Positions 35,080 through 44,831 of a DNA stretch of 64,000 nt are shown one piece after another. The notes below the pieces were generated by a model that had not been told where the DNA came from, made no database searches, and saw nothing but the letters and a program-made list of their open reading frames with translations. How positions within the stretch are numbered: the first letter of the stretch is position 1; each line of letters starts with the position of its first letter. Origin of the DNA: JAHEME01 sp034435035 (lineage in GTDB: Bacteria; Chloroflexota; Anaerolineae; Aggregatilineales; UBA3940); assembly GCA_034435035.1 (NCBI GenBank), contig DAOTXW010000101.1:53837-117836 (forward strand), given 5' to 3'. The position numbers and the translations under genes were made by a program.

Positions 35080-35421
35080 TTATCCGGGCGGCCAGGCCAT
35101 GGGCCGCCCGCCCAGCAGATGGAAGTGGATGTGAAAGACGCTCTGGCCCGCCGCGGCACCATTATTGGCCACCAGGCGGAATCCCTCGCTGATCCCCTCG
35201 GCCCGGGCGATCTCAGCGGCAGCCGCCACCACCTCGCCCATCAGCAGGGCGTCGTCTGCTTTCAGGTCCGCCAGCCGGGCGATGTGATGGCGCGGCAGGA
35301 TCAGGATATGGGTTGGAGCGGCCGGATTAATGTCGCGGATGGCTACGATGCTGTCCGTCTCATAGACCCTGGTGGAAGGGATGTCGCCGGCGATAATCCG
35401 GCAGAAGATGCAGTCAGCCAT
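35080..35421 (-). CDS. HIT family nucleotide hydrolase (HINT type)
   Basis: The 113-residue protein has the histidine triad FHIHFHLLGGR (H97, H99, H101; H99 is the likely nucleophile) and the N-terminal CIFC pair (C4, C7) seen in HINT-like members. It probably hydrolyses adenosine 5'-phosphoramidates or aminoacyl-AMP. It starts 30 bases after the upstream lipoprotein-like gene. Confidence 0.92.
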   Translation of the reverse strand: MADCIFCRIIAGDIPSTRVYETDSIVAIRDINPAAPTHILILPRHHIARLADLKADDALLMGEVVAAAAEIARAEGISEGFRLVANNGAAAGQSVFHIHFHLLGGRPMAWPPG

Positions 35422-35451
35422 GTGGGCTCCTCCTGTGCGATTGCAGCATTC

Positions 35452-36333
35452 TCAGGGCACGGCAGCATCCGGTGCACGGATGATCAGGTTGTCGAAGCCG
35501 ATCGTGGCCAGTGCCGGCGTGGAGTTCTGTCCGTCAAAGCCGACGAAGCCCTGCGCCCCCAGCCCGATCTTGCCCTGCATCAGGTCAGCATCCTGCCAGA
35601 CATCCGTCACCTGGCCGCCCAGACAGGTAGGCTCGGCGGCGCTGGCATCCCAGATCGGTTGGATACCGGGATCGGATGAAGTGCACAGCAGCAGCGGGGT
35701 GCCGTTCACCTCAAAGCGGAATGTGCTGCCGATGGCCGTGATGCGGATGTGGTTGGTGGCTGCGCCGGTCAGGATGGCGGGGGAAGCATTCCAATCGCTC
35801 ACCAGCAGCGGCTGTCCACCCCGCGCCCGGCTGACGCTGTAGTAGCCATCGCTGGAGATGTCAAATCGGTTGTAGTTGCCGTCGTCCACCAGCCTGAACA
35901 GGACGATGATGCCGTTATCATCCGATCCGCCGAGCTTGGTTGCATCCACTTCCAGCACGAAGTCGGCATAGGTGAAGTTCATCGCCAGCCAGGTGCCGGT
36001 ATCGGTGAGCGCGTTGACATCGACCAGCAGCTGCCCGCCGGCCACCGCCGCCGAGACGGACCCATCATCGAAGGCAGGTTCCCAATCCGCCGCAGCGGCA
36101 TCGGAGAAATCGGTCTGGTACAGGATTCCGGTGCCGGTCGAGCCCTCTCCCGGGGGAGGGGGCGGCAGCGTGGCGGGCCGCTCCAACAGCTCCGCGATGC
36201 GTCCCTGAAAGACCCAGACCAGCGCGGCGGCGATCAGCAGCCCGGGGATCAGCACGAAAACAGGCCAGGGGATACGGCGGCGCCGCCCGGCGCCCCTCTG
36301 CAAACCAACGGGCTCGGCTGGCTTTTTGGTCAT
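35452..36333 (-). CDS. Membrane-anchored protein with LamG/DUF1080-like domain
   Basis: The 293-residue protein has a short cytoplasmic start (MTKKPAE), a basic stretch, one helix near 20-42, a Pro-rich linker (PPPPPGEGS) and then a beta-rich domain (YQTDFSD, NRFDISSDGYYSV, GKIGLGAQGF) resembling concanavalin/LamG-type sugar-binding folds. Two Cys in the domain could form a disulfide. It is probably exported and anchored by the helix. Function unknown; an envelope ligand-binding role is inference. Confidence 0.62.
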   Translation of the reverse strand: MTKKPAEPVGLQRGAGRRRRIPWPVFVLIPGLLIAAALVWVFQGRIAELLERPATLPPPPPGEGSTGTGILYQTDFSDAAAADWEPAFDDGSVSAAVAGGQLLVDVNALTDTGTWLAMNFTYADFVLEVDATKLGGSDDNGIIVLFRLVDDGNYNRFDISSDGYYSVSRARGGQPLLVSDWNASPAILTGAATNHIRITAIGSTFRFEVNGTPLLLCTSSDPGIQPIWDASAAEPTCLGGQVTDVWQDADLMQGKIGLGAQGFVGFDGQNSTPALATIGFDNLIIRAPDAAVP

Positions 36334-36407
36334 CGCGATGTTATTCCTTGCGTAAGCTTGCCTGAGGCGATTGTAGCACGCGTTTTCTGGCCCGATCAAC
36401 CGCAGCC

Positions 36408-36818
36408 TCAGCGATCCACAACCCGGAATGTGCGGTCGCCCAGTGCCTGGTCCCGGATCCGGATCTCAACGCGATACTGGCCTGTCGGCCATGGCGGGTC
36501 GTCATTGCGCAGCACGAATCCGGCATAGATGTCGCCCTGCAGAGGCGCATCCAGGGGCGTATCGGTGATCATTTCGTCCTCATAGTACCAGCGTGCGACT
36601 AACGGGGCATCGCCCCGGTAGCCCTTCAGTTCCACGGCGATGAAGAAGGTGTCCTCCGGCCCGAAGGTGTCAGTTGCGTTGATGGGCCGGTAGGCGTCAT
36701 CGAGTGCAGTGGCCGGCGTGATGCTGATGACTCGGGGCGGCTGCGAACGCAGTGAATAAAACACAGCCAGCCCGATCAGGATGGCCAGGAAAGCCAGCGA
36801 TCGCGTTATGCTGAACAT
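36408..36818 (-). CDS. Anchored extracytoplasmic protein of unknown function
   Basis: The 136-residue product has one N-terminal helix (residues ~6-22) and a beta-rich remainder containing FGPEDTFFIAVELKGYRG and WPTGQYRVEIRI, a pattern like Ig-type or carbohydrate-binding sandwiches. It sits 20 bases after the TPR gene and 74 bases before the LamG-like gene, so the three may be one envelope operon. Confidence 0.5.
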   Translation of the reverse strand: MFSITRSLAFLAILIGLAVFYSLRSQPPRVISITPATALDDAYRPINATDTFGPEDTFFIAVELKGYRGDAPLVARWYYEDEMITDTPLDAPLQGDIYAGFVLRNDDPPWPTGQYRVEIRIRDQALGDRTFRVVDR

Positions 36819-36838
36819 CTGGGAGCGGCGGTTTGTTC

Positions 36839-38293
36839 CTATGAGTCACCTTCCAGTCTCTCGATGGCCCGGCGGGCCATCGCCCCGAAGCGCCCCTGAG
36901 GCTCCAGCTCAGCGGCCTTCAGGTAGTACCACAGCGCTTCGCTGAGCCGTCCCCGGCGCTCCATGAGCTGCCCCATGTGTGTGTAGGCACGGGCAAGCGT
37001 GGGATCGCGCCGCATGGCCTCGTCAAGCTCCGCCTGGGCGCGGTCCAGGTCGCCTGTCAGGTAGTAAGCCCAGGCCAGTGCATCCCGGGCCTCCGCGCTG
37101 TCCGGAATCGCCTGTGCCAGCTCCTGCGCCAGCGGCAGCCCCGCCTCCTGTATCCGATATTCCTCATCGATGTAGAACTGAACCAGCAGCAGCCGGAATC
37201 GCGGATTATCCGGTGCGAGGCGCACTGCTTCCTGCATCCAGATGTCAGCCCACTCCAGCGCCCCCTCGGCGCGGTGTGTGCTTGCGATCTCGACAGCGAA
37301 GGCCGGGTTGGCCGGGTCCAGTGCATAGGCTTGCTCAAAAGCGAGACGTGCCTGCGCCGGGCGATCCAGTTGCTTCCAGGTCAGCCCGTTCAGGTAAAGG
37401 ACGGTCGGATTGTCGGGCGCCAGGGCAGCTGCCTGCTGAGCGGCTCCCAGGGCCGGACGCCCCATCCGGGCGCGCACATAGGCGAGGTATGCCAGCGGTT
37501 CTGCGTAGGCCGGATTGTACGCCACGGCGCGCGCCAGGGCTTCTTCGGCCAGCGGCAGCTGTTCCAGGGAGAGGTAAAGCACTCCCAGCTGCGCGTAGGC
37601 GAGATCAGGCGGTTGGCCCGGGCGCCCCTGGAGGCTCTCACGCAGCGGCGCAATGCGTTCAGCCAGCGCCGGATCGAGCGCGGCAGCCCGTCCCAGGACC
37701 AGCTCGGCCTCCGCCGGGCGATCCAGGGCCAGGTACAAACCGAGCTGGAAATAGTGCCCGGCATCACTGCCGGCGGCCCGTGCGGCCTGATCCTGCGCGC
37801 GCGCCGCCTGATCCCATTCCCCGGCGGCGGCGTGAAGCTCGGCCAGGTGGCCCAGGATGACGGGGTCCATCAGCCCCAGCCCCCGCGCCTGCTCCCACGC
37901 GGTGATCGCTTCCGCTGTCAGCCCCTTCTGCTCCAGTAGAGTGCCGCGGAGGGCCAGCTCGCCTGCGTTTAGCGGGCGAACTGCCTCCAGCTGCTCCAGA
38001 TCGTTCAGCACCGGATCGGGTTCCCTGGTCTGCCGCCCCGCCTCGATGGCGGCGCTCAGGTGCGCCGGCTCCCACGGCTGCAGCGCGTAGGCGGCGCGGT
38101 AGGTCTCTGCCGCGCCCGCGTGATCCCCGGCGCGGGCCATCTGGCGCGCGGTGATCACCGCGTCGATCAGCGGCTTCGGCGCAGCCTCAGGCTGCAGCAG
38201 CAGCAGCCCGGCGGCTGCGCCAAGCAGGCGGATCCACAGCCCGGCAGGGCGATCCCGGTGCAGCAGGGCGGCGATTCTCAAAAGTGCGGGCAT
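36839..38293 (-). CDS. TPR-repeat protein, probably exported or anchored
   Basis: The 484-residue product begins with a hydrophobic segment (~15-37) and continues with about ten TPRs, for example DPVILGHLAELHAAAGEWDQAARAQ and DPTLARAYTHMGQLMERRG. TPRs mediate protein binding; the target is unknown. ATG 38293 has AGGAG directly adjacent, so spacing is poor and the true start may be a nearby downstream TTG. It heads a minus-strand group with two anchored unknowns. Confidence 0.75.
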   Translation of the reverse strand: MPALLRIAALLHRDRPAGLWIRLLGAAAGLLLLQPEAAPKPLIDAVITARQMARAGDHAGAAETYRAAYALQPWEPAHLSAAIEAGRQTREPDPVLNDLEQLEAVRPLNAGELALRGTLLEQKGLTAEAITAWEQARGLGLMDPVILGHLAELHAAAGEWDQAARAQDQAARAAGSDAGHYFQLGLYLALDRPAEAELVLGRAAALDPALAERIAPLRESLQGRPGQPPDLAYAQLGVLYLSLEQLPLAEEALARAVAYNPAYAEPLAYLAYVRARMGRPALGAAQQAAALAPDNPTVLYLNGLTWKQLDRPAQARLAFEQAYALDPANPAFAVEIASTHRAEGALEWADIWMQEAVRLAPDNPRFRLLLVQFYIDEEYRIQEAGLPLAQELAQAIPDSAEARDALAWAYYLTGDLDRAQAELDEAMRRDPTLARAYTHMGQLMERRGRLSEALWYYLKAAELEPQGRFGAMARRAIERLEGDS

Positions 38294-38319
38294 CTCCTGT
38301 CAAAGGATATCACGCGTGC

Positions 38320-38348
38320 TTGACCCCCGTTATGCTTGGTACTATACT
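38320..38348 (+). promoter_or_regulatory. Promoter of the ABC ATPase gene
   Basis: TTGACC (38320-38325) and TATACT (38343-38348) are 17 bases apart, 122 bases before the gene. The leader shows no clear riboswitch. Confidence 0.68.
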
Positions 38349-38470
38349 GCGCACAGAGCAGACTGTGCCAGATTCGACTGCGGGCTGCCGTCCGCGTGAC
38401 TACCGGACCACGGCCGCGCTCCTCATGACGATCGAAGCCTGCCTAGCATCTCATCCTGGAGGAGAGCCTC

Positions 38471-39571
<1,101 letters not shown>

Positions 39572-39592
39572 AGCGGGCCTGTGCAGCCATGA

Positions 39593-39620
39593 GGAGAGCC
39601 GGGGTACGCCCCGGCTCTCC
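39593..39620. terminator. Bidirectional terminator hairpin
   Basis: GGAGAGCCGGGG (39593-39604) pairs perfectly with CCCCGGCTCTCC (39609-39620), loop TACG. It lies between the convergent ABC ATPase and response-regulator genes. Confidence 0.75.
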
Positions 39621-39623
39621 GGT

Positions 39624-40004
39624 TTACTTCACCAGCTCCTGGATTTTGCTGACGATCCCCGCAAAGTCGAAGGGCTTGGGCATAAAGTGGGCGCCCAGCG
39701 CTTCCAGCTGGGAGCGCGCGGGTGGCTGATACGCTGATACGATCAGGATCGGCCGCTCCTCTCCCGCCTGCCGCAGCTTCTCCGCCAGTTCCAGGCCGGT
39801 CATCCCTGGCAAGCGGATGTCAAACACCAGCATCCTGCACTCGCTCATGGGCGGCTGCCCGCTGGTAATACGGGTGAAGGCTTCCTCGGCGTTGCCGTAG
39901 ATTGGGCTGACCTCAATTCCGAACAGATCCAGCCCACTCCGCAGCAGCTCGGCGATAGCTGGCTCATCCTCAACATAGACCACTTTGATGCCGGTCGTGC
40001 TCAT
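39624..40004 (-). CDS. Single-domain response regulator
   Basis: The 126-residue receiver has the acidic pair E12/D13, phospho-acceptor D62 (LVFDIRLPG), S90 and K110 (MPKPFD). No output domain follows, so it should act through protein contacts, like CheY or Spo0F. No kinase is adjacent; the orphan multi-GAF kinase at 23.5 kb is one possible partner, by guess only. It has its own promoter at 40059-40088. Confidence 0.92.
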   Translation of the reverse strand: MSTTGIKVVYVEDEPAIAELLRSGLDLFGIEVSPIYGNAEEAFTRITSGQPPMSECRMLVFDIRLPGMTGLELAEKLRQAGEERPILIVSAYQPPARSQLEALGAHFMPKPFDFAGIVSKIQELVK

Positions 40005-40058
40005 CGATACTATCTCTCCGGGGTAGAGCGGGCGGTGCTGAGACGTGCGTACAGCCTA

Positions 40059-40088
40059 ATTGTAGCGGCAAGCCAGCCCGCAAGGCAA
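40059..40088 (-). promoter_or_regulatory. Promoter of the response regulator
   Basis: On the minus strand TTGCCT (40083-40088) and TACAAT (40059-40064) are 18 bases apart. Confidence 0.5.
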
Positions 40089-40202
40089 TCTGCCGCCCCT
40101 GCCCGGGGGCGCATTTCCAGTGGGGTGAGGGTGACAGCCGGCTCGCCGCCGATCTCCCCCTGAACGAAAATGAATCCCCTGCCCATCGCACGATAACGGT
40201 CT

Positions 40203-40231
40203 TTGACAGCCGCCGGACCACCCCCTATAAT
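40203..40231 (+). promoter_or_regulatory. Consensus promoter of the PRTase gene
   Basis: A perfect TTGACA (40203-40208) and perfect TATAAT (40226-40231) with a 17-base spacer. This is the strongest promoter by consensus in the window. Confidence 0.85.
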
Positions 40232-40237
40232 GGGCAC

Positions 40238-40353
40238 ACGGGCTCTGGCGGGCCTGGCATCACGCCAACTCTCCTGCAAGCCGGTCGTGGACCCGCCAGC
40301 GGGCCCGCGCTAATCTCGGGCTCCCCCGCGGGGTGCGTCTGACCGGAGTTCCC
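40238..40353 (+). promoter_or_regulatory. Structured 5' leader with alternative hairpins (possible riboswitch or attenuator)
   Basis: The 349-base gap 40005-40353 holds two promoters and this leader. CTGGCGGG (40245-40252) can pair perfectly with CCCGCCAG (40292-40299). The same 3' strand can instead form CCCGC-CA-GCGGG (40292-40303). GCGGG can also pair with CCCGC at 40304-40308. A further CCCCGCGGGG palindrome (40324-40333) sits just before the ribosome site CCGGAG. I recognise no known riboswitch family. Confidence 0.4.
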
Positions 40354-40875
40354 ATGCCTAGAGAGCCAATTCGCAATGAGCTGCTGACCTGGGAAGACGT
40401 TGATATGCTCATGGATGTGCTGCTTGACCAGCTGCGTCAGGCAGGAGCATTCGACGCGATGCTGATCGTCACCCGCGGTGGAATCATCCCCGGCGGGATG
40501 ATCTGCGAGGCGCTGGATATTCGCTGGGTCATGACTGCTGCCGTGCGTTTCCCCCTGGGGATCGGCACTCAGCCTCTGGCCGCGTGGCCGGAGTTCCTGC
40601 AGTTTCCGGATGACCGCCTGCTGGCTGGCCGCCGCATGCTGATCGTTGATGATGTGTGGGGCAGCGGGCGCACCATCACCGCGGTGCGCGGGCGGGTTGA
40701 AGCGTCGGGCGGGCGCCCTGCGACCTGCGTGCTGCACTTCAACCCCTACCGCTCGCTCTTCTCCGAGGCCCGGCCCGACTACTACGGTGCGGTCACCGAT
40801 GCTCGTATTATCTACCCCTGGGAAGTGGATCGCGGCGTGGATCGGATCCCCTCCGGGCCGGTTGGCTTTAACTAG
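40354..40875 (+). CDS. Phosphoribosyltransferase family protein
   Basis: The 173-residue protein has the type I PRTase fold with the PRPP loop IVDDVWGSGRT near residue 92 and an early TRGGIIPGGMI motif. Family members salvage purines or pyrimidines or regulate them; the base cannot be told. ATG 40354 follows CCGGAG by five bases. It is driven by a consensus promoter through a structured leader. A small membrane protein follows after 13 bases. Confidence 0.86.
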   Translation: MPREPIRNELLTWEDVDMLMDVLLDQLRQAGAFDAMLIVTRGGIIPGGMICEALDIRWVMTAAVRFPLGIGTQPLAAWPEFLQFPDDRLLAGRRMLIVDDVWGSGRTITAVRGRVEASGGRPATCVLHFNPYRSLFSEARPDYYGAVTDARIIYPWEVDRGVDRIPSGPVGFN

Positions 40876-40888
40876 GGGAGAGTCGCGC

Positions 40889-41143
40889 ATGCTCATCCAA
40901 GACACCATCCTGCTGGCGATTGCCGCCATCCTTTCTCTGGCCACTCTGGCGCTGAGCATTGTAATTGCTGGTGAGGTCGTGCGGATCGTTCGGGAGTTCC
41001 TGGCGCAAGCGGTTGAACTGCGCCGATCGGCTTCGGCGCCTTCCGAGCCAACCCCTCTACCCCGGACCCGCAGCCGCGAAGTCATCGAGCGAATGATCAG
41101 CCGGATGGAAGAAGGGCGCGACACACCCGCTGATACCCGTTAG
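40889..41143 (+). CDS. Small single-pass membrane protein (84 aa)
   Basis: The product has one N-terminal membrane helix (residues ~4-28), then an amphipathic region and a basic tail (SREVIERMISRMEEGRD). ATG 40889 follows GGGGAGAG. It lies 13 bases after the PRTase gene and is probably co-transcribed. Family not recognised. Confidence 0.5.
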   Translation: MLIQDTILLAIAAILSLATLALSIVIAGEVVRIVREFLAQAVELRRSASAPSEPTPLPRTRSREVIERMISRMEEGRDTPADTR

Positions 41144-41167
41144 GCTCCAACCGGTTGCCAGAATCCT

Positions 41168-41198
41168 CAGGGGATCTGCCTGCCAGGCGGACCCCCTG
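41168..41198. terminator. Bidirectional terminator-like hairpin
   Basis: CAGGGGATCTGCCT (41168-41181) pairs with AGGCGGACCCCCTG (41185-41198), 14 positions with one mismatch and one G-U pair. It lies between the small membrane protein and the convergent S1 gene. Confidence 0.6.
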
Positions 41199-41224
41199 CG
41201 CTGTTGGGGTGTATCCGATGCGGG

Positions 41225-42415
41225 CTACTCGGCTTCCTGCTCTTGCGCCGGGGGTTCGGTCTCCGGCAGCGGCTCCCCGTCCGGGGCAGGCGGGCTGTCC
41301 GGTTCAAATGGCTGAGCGGGTGCGCTCAGGTTCAGCCCGGCCTGCGTGAACCCGATTCGCCGGCGCTCCGGCTCGATGCGGACGATCTTCACTGCCACAT
41401 GGTCACCGCGTTTCAGGTAGGAATACGGCTCCTTGAGCGTGCCATCCGCCATCTCAGTCAGGTGCAGCAGCCCTTCGATTCCATCTGGCAGCACCACGAA
41501 TGCACCGAAGTCGACGACATTGCTCACAATGCCCTCGACCACCTGGTCGATCTGGTAGGTTTCCTGAACATTCTCCCACGGGTCTGGCTGGGCACGCCGC
41601 AGGCTCAGCGCGATGCGCTGATTGGCCGCGTCTAGTTCCAGGACGTACACTTTGACTTCATCGCCGACCTGAACCACATCACGAGGGTGCGGCACCCGGT
41701 GCCATGCTAACTCCGAGACATGGATCAGCCCGTCTGCGCCCCCGATGTCCACGAAGACTCCAAAATCGCGTACCCCTGTTACGCGTCCCGGCACAATATC
41801 GCCTACCTTCAGGTCCTCCAGCAGGCGTTCCTTCTGCCGTGAGCGCCATATCCGCTGAGCCTCACGCTGTGACAGGATCAAGCGCCGCCGGGCCTGGTTC
41901 ACCTCGATCACCTTCACCCCGATCTTCTGGCCGATTAGGCTATCCAGCGTCTCGCGGCGGCTGCCATGCGCTGCCTCGGTCATGTGTGAGGTCGGGATGA
42001 AGCCCTCCAATCTTCCAAAGCGCACCAACATGCCGCCGCGGTTGTGTCCGATCACCTCGACCTCGATCATCTCCCCGCTCTCCAGGAGATCGCGGGCGTG
42101 CTGCCAGTCCTGGCCTTCGAGGCCCAGGTTGATCGACACAACCAGATTGCCGTCACGATCCTGGGGGTTGAGCACATAGACAGGGATGGTGTCTCCAACC
42201 TGCAGCGAGTTCAACACTGCCGGATCGAGACGCTCCAGATCCTGCGCCGCCACAAAGCCATCGCGCTTGCCGCCGATGTCGACGACAATCTCGCTGTCGC
42301 GGATCTCGAGAATTTCTGCTTCACGGATATCGCCGCGCTTGATGGAGTCCAGCTCAAAAGACTCCTCCAGCAGTTCGGCAAAGTCGCGTGCATCATCGTT
42401 ACCGTTTACCGGCAT
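41225..42415 (-). CDS. S1 RNA-binding domain protein (second paralogue), four repeats
   Basis: The 396-residue product has the acidic N-terminal motif DFAELLEESFELD, four S1 repeats starting near residues 30, 110, 205 and 290, and a Pro/Glu-rich tail. The third repeat (DIVPGRVTGVRDFGVFVDIGGADGLIHVSEL) is the most canonical. It is co-linear with the S1 protein at 13803-14957 and is a paralogue. It likely binds mRNA at the ribosome. ATG 42415 is about 115 bases from its promoter. The upstream extension in frame looks non-coding. Confidence 0.88.
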   Translation of the reverse strand: MPVNGNDDARDFAELLEESFELDSIKRGDIREAEILEIRDSEIVVDIGGKRDGFVAAQDLERLDPAVLNSLQVGDTIPVYVLNPQDRDGNLVVSINLGLEGQDWQHARDLLESGEMIEVEVIGHNRGGMLVRFGRLEGFIPTSHMTEAAHGSRRETLDSLIGQKIGVKVIEVNQARRRLILSQREAQRIWRSRQKERLLEDLKVGDIVPGRVTGVRDFGVFVDIGGADGLIHVSELAWHRVPHPRDVVQVGDEVKVYVLELDAANQRIALSLRRAQPDPWENVQETYQIDQVVEGIVSNVVDFGAFVVLPDGIEGLLHLTEMADGTLKEPYSYLKRGDHVAVKIVRIEPERRRIGFTQAGLNLSAPAQPFEPDSPPAPDGEPLPETEPPAQEQEAE

Positions 42416-42535
42416 GCTCACCTGATCCTCCACTGGCCGACTTGCCCCGTTGGCTTGCCAGATTATCCCCCCACAGTTAGCTTGCGCCGCGCGGTCGTTC
42501 CCATCACAATTTCCGTGTTGCACAGGCCTGAAGTG

Positions 42536-42564
42536 AGTATATCGGGCGGCGAGAGCCGCGTCAA
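42536..42564 (-). promoter_or_regulatory. Promoter of the second S1-like gene
   Basis: On the minus strand TTGACG (42559-42564) and TATACT (42536-42541) are 17 bases apart. AT-rich sequence (GTTAAAAAATATC, 42569-42581) lies just upstream of the -35 box, like an UP element. Confidence 0.72.
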
Positions 42565-42647
42565 TTAAGTTAAAAAATATCTTCTTAAATAGGCGCTTAG
42601 CGATTTGCCGCCCGGCGCTGGCTGTTCGATGTTAGGGGTGGTGCATC

Positions 42648-43874
42648 ATGCTGGAACCCGGCCTGGTTCTGTATCACCTGCTGTGGGGGCTGATCGGCCT
42701 GGCCGCCACTCCGCTGATCTACCGGCAGAAGGGGCGCAGCCCGCGATCGGGTCTGCTGCCGGGTCTGCTGGCCGGCGGGCTGGGCGGCCTGTATCTGCTC
42801 ATTCCGCTCTGGTTGCTGGTAGGGCGCCCGCGCCGGATTTGCCCATCCTGCCGGGCTTCCGTGCTGGCTGATGTCGGGGCCTGCCCCTATTGCGGGCATG
42901 AACTCCCGCTGCGTGGAAACGCGAATGACGGACTTCAATGCGGGTACCCTGAGCTGCTGCCCGCCGTACTGGTATTCGTCGCAGCGGGCGCGCTGGCGGT
43001 CCCGCTCCTGTATGCCCGGCGCGATCCGAGCGCCGCGGTGGGGGTGCTGGTCGGTGCGCTCGTGGGCGCCCTGGTCGGACTCGTCGGCCTGGAACTGCTG
43101 TGGCTGTACTTCCCGCGGCCCGGTTGGCGCTGCGCGGGCTGCGGCAGGGTGACGCCGATCTCCGCCGGCGCGTGCGCACACTGCGGCCGCCGCTTGATCG
43201 AGGTGACTGATGGCACAGCGGTCAGCCGCTCCGTTCCCGGGGGCGCGAGCGCCCTGCTGCAGAGATGGGGCCGCCTGGTTGGCCTGCCCACTGCGGTGCA
43301 CTGGGGCTGGCTGGTCGCAGGTGCGCTGATCCTGGGGGTGCTGCTGACCCCTGCAGGGCTGGGGGTGACTGCGCTGCCCGGCGGCAGCCGCCTGTCCGGG
43401 CCGACGGCGCCCACACTCGGCCCGGCGCCGACACCCCAGCCTGCGCTGGGCATATCACGCGCCACCGCCGAGTCTCGCTTCAAGGTGCATGGCTACGTCT
43501 TTGAGCCTTATCTGACGGAAGATGGCCGCACCGGCATCCTGGGTAAACAGCCGGGCGAGCAGGCTGAAGTCTTCATTATTGGCTCGCAAGGAGCGGTTGA
43601 ATCGATTCTGCTGGTCATGGAGCGTCCACAGGGCCTGTCATCTACGGTGCTGGCACGGCAGCAAAGCGCCGTAGATTCCCTGCTTGAGCTGGTGATCGCC
43701 GATGAGGCTGAACGAGAATCGGCGCGGCAGTGGATCGCTGCGCAGGAACCTGCGATCTGGCAGACGGGCCAGGTTGAGCAGCAGTTCGGCGTCTGGGTGG
43801 TGGCCCTCTGGGCCGATCCACAGCCCCGGCGCCTGGGTGTCAGTATCGCGTCCGGCGCTCGCAGCGGGGACTGA
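42648..43874 (+). CDS. Membrane protein with two zinc ribbons
   Basis: The 408-residue protein has two N-terminal helices (~8-25, ~35-58), a CPSC-CPYC zinc ribbon (~65-82), two helices (~104-150), a second ribbon CAGC-CAHC (~163-184), one helix near 225-245, a Pro/Thr-rich linker and a C-terminal domain of ~130 residues (ATAESRFKVHGYVFEPY). It is probably membrane-bound with cytosolic ribbons and an external C-terminus. The function is unknown. Confidence 0.65.
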   Translation: MLEPGLVLYHLLWGLIGLAATPLIYRQKGRSPRSGLLPGLLAGGLGGLYLLIPLWLLVGRPRRICPSCRASVLADVGACPYCGHELPLRGNANDGLQCGYPELLPAVLVFVAAGALAVPLLYARRDPSAAVGVLVGALVGALVGLVGLELLWLYFPRPGWRCAGCGRVTPISAGACAHCGRRLIEVTDGTAVSRSVPGGASALLQRWGRLVGLPTAVHWGWLVAGALILGVLLTPAGLGVTALPGGSRLSGPTAPTLGPAPTPQPALGISRATAESRFKVHGYVFEPYLTEDGRTGILGKQPGEQAEVFIIGSQGAVESILLVMERPQGLSSTVLARQQSAVDSLLELVIADEAERESARQWIAAQEPAIWQTGQVEQQFGVWVVALWADPQPRRLGVSIASGARSGD

Positions 43875-43877
43875 ACA

Positions 43878-43886
43878 TGCTATAAT
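43878..43886 (+). promoter_or_regulatory. Extended -10 promoter for the endonuclease IV-like gene
   Basis: TGC followed by a perfect TATAAT (43881-43886) makes an extended -10 element. No -35 match is seen. Confidence 0.5.
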
Positions 43887-43957
43887 GAGCGGCGCTTCAC
43901 CCGACCTTGAAACGAGAAACGGAAGCCTGCGGACTGCGGCATCAGACAGGGGGAGAT

Positions 43958-44800
43958 GTGAAGCTGAGATTCGGCACTGTAGGGGCTCCGCAGAAGACCC
44001 CGAAGACCGGGACAACCGGAGCCATTGAATATATCCACAGCCTGGGGCTGGATGCCTTTGAGATCGCATGGGTTCAGAGTGTGCGGGTCACCGATGCTTC
44101 CTGCCAGGCAATGAAGGAGAGTGCGCTGGCGCATGGTGTCAGCCTGAGTGTGCATGCCCCCTATTACATTAATCTGAACAGCCAGACCGACGAGCTCATG
44201 CGCAAGAGCGATGACCGGCTGCTGGCAGCGGCCCGGAAAGGCTTCCTGGCCGGGGCCGTTGACATCATCTTCCACCCTGGCTCGTATCATGGACAGCTGG
44301 CCGGGGCGGTCTATGATCGGGTGCGCAGCCACCTCGCCGGGCTGGCTGATCGACTGCGCAGTGAGGGTGTGGCGGTCACGCTGCGCCCGGAAGTGATGGG
44401 CAAAAGCGCGATGTTCGGCTCGCTCGAGGAAGTTATCCGGCTCAGCCAGGATATCGCGGGCGTAGCTCCCTGCATCGACGTGGCGCATCTGCACGCTCGC
44501 ACGGGGATCGGCGCCTTCAATACCTATGATGAGTTTGCGGAGATGTTCCGCCAGCTGGAACAGGCCCTTGGTGCCGAGCGCGGTCTGCGTCAGGCGCACT
44601 TCCATATCTCGGGCATCGAGTATGGGCTGAAGGGGGAGCGCAACCATGTGCTGCTGGATGACAGCGACCTGCAGTGGCGGGATTTTCTGCGGGCCTGCAT
44701 TGACTTCGATGTGCGCGGATCGGTGGTCAGCGAAAGCCCGGTCCAGGAGGACGATGCCTTGCTCCTCAAGGCGGCCTACATTGAGCTGGGGGGGCAGTAA
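43958..44800 (+). CDS. Endonuclease IV-like TIM-barrel protein
   Basis: The 280-residue protein matches the AP endonuclease 2 / xylose isomerase-like barrel. Endonuclease IV zinc ligands appear conserved at H66, H106, E145, D174, H177, H214 and E259. The usual DRH loop reads RNH (N229-H230), so one Asp ligand is replaced by Asn. This resembles the archaeal-type, divergent Nfo branch. It probably nicks at abasic sites, but altered metal binding is possible. GTG 43958 has GGGGGAG close upstream. Confidence 0.78.
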   Translation: MKLRFGTVGAPQKTPKTGTTGAIEYIHSLGLDAFEIAWVQSVRVTDASCQAMKESALAHGVSLSVHAPYYINLNSQTDELMRKSDDRLLAAARKGFLAGAVDIIFHPGSYHGQLAGAVYDRVRSHLAGLADRLRSEGVAVTLRPEVMGKSAMFGSLEEVIRLSQDIAGVAPCIDVAHLHARTGIGAFNTYDEFAEMFRQLEQALGAERGLRQAHFHISGIEYGLKGERNHVLLDDSDLQWRDFLRACIDFDVRGSVVSESPVQEDDALLLKAAYIELGGQ

Positions 44801-44831
44801 GTAACTTCCCTGCGTCGACAAGGAGTGTGAG

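Noticed and set aside
39624..40004. Response regulator as partner of the multi-GAF kinase
   Set aside because: The genes are 12 kb apart on opposite strands; nothing in the sequence links them beyond both being orphans.
40238..40353. Known riboswitch in the PRTase leader (SAM, TPP, cobalamin, preQ1, ZTP, fluoride, PRPP/ykkC)
   Set aside because: None of their conserved core motifs is present. It is kept only as an unassigned structured leader.
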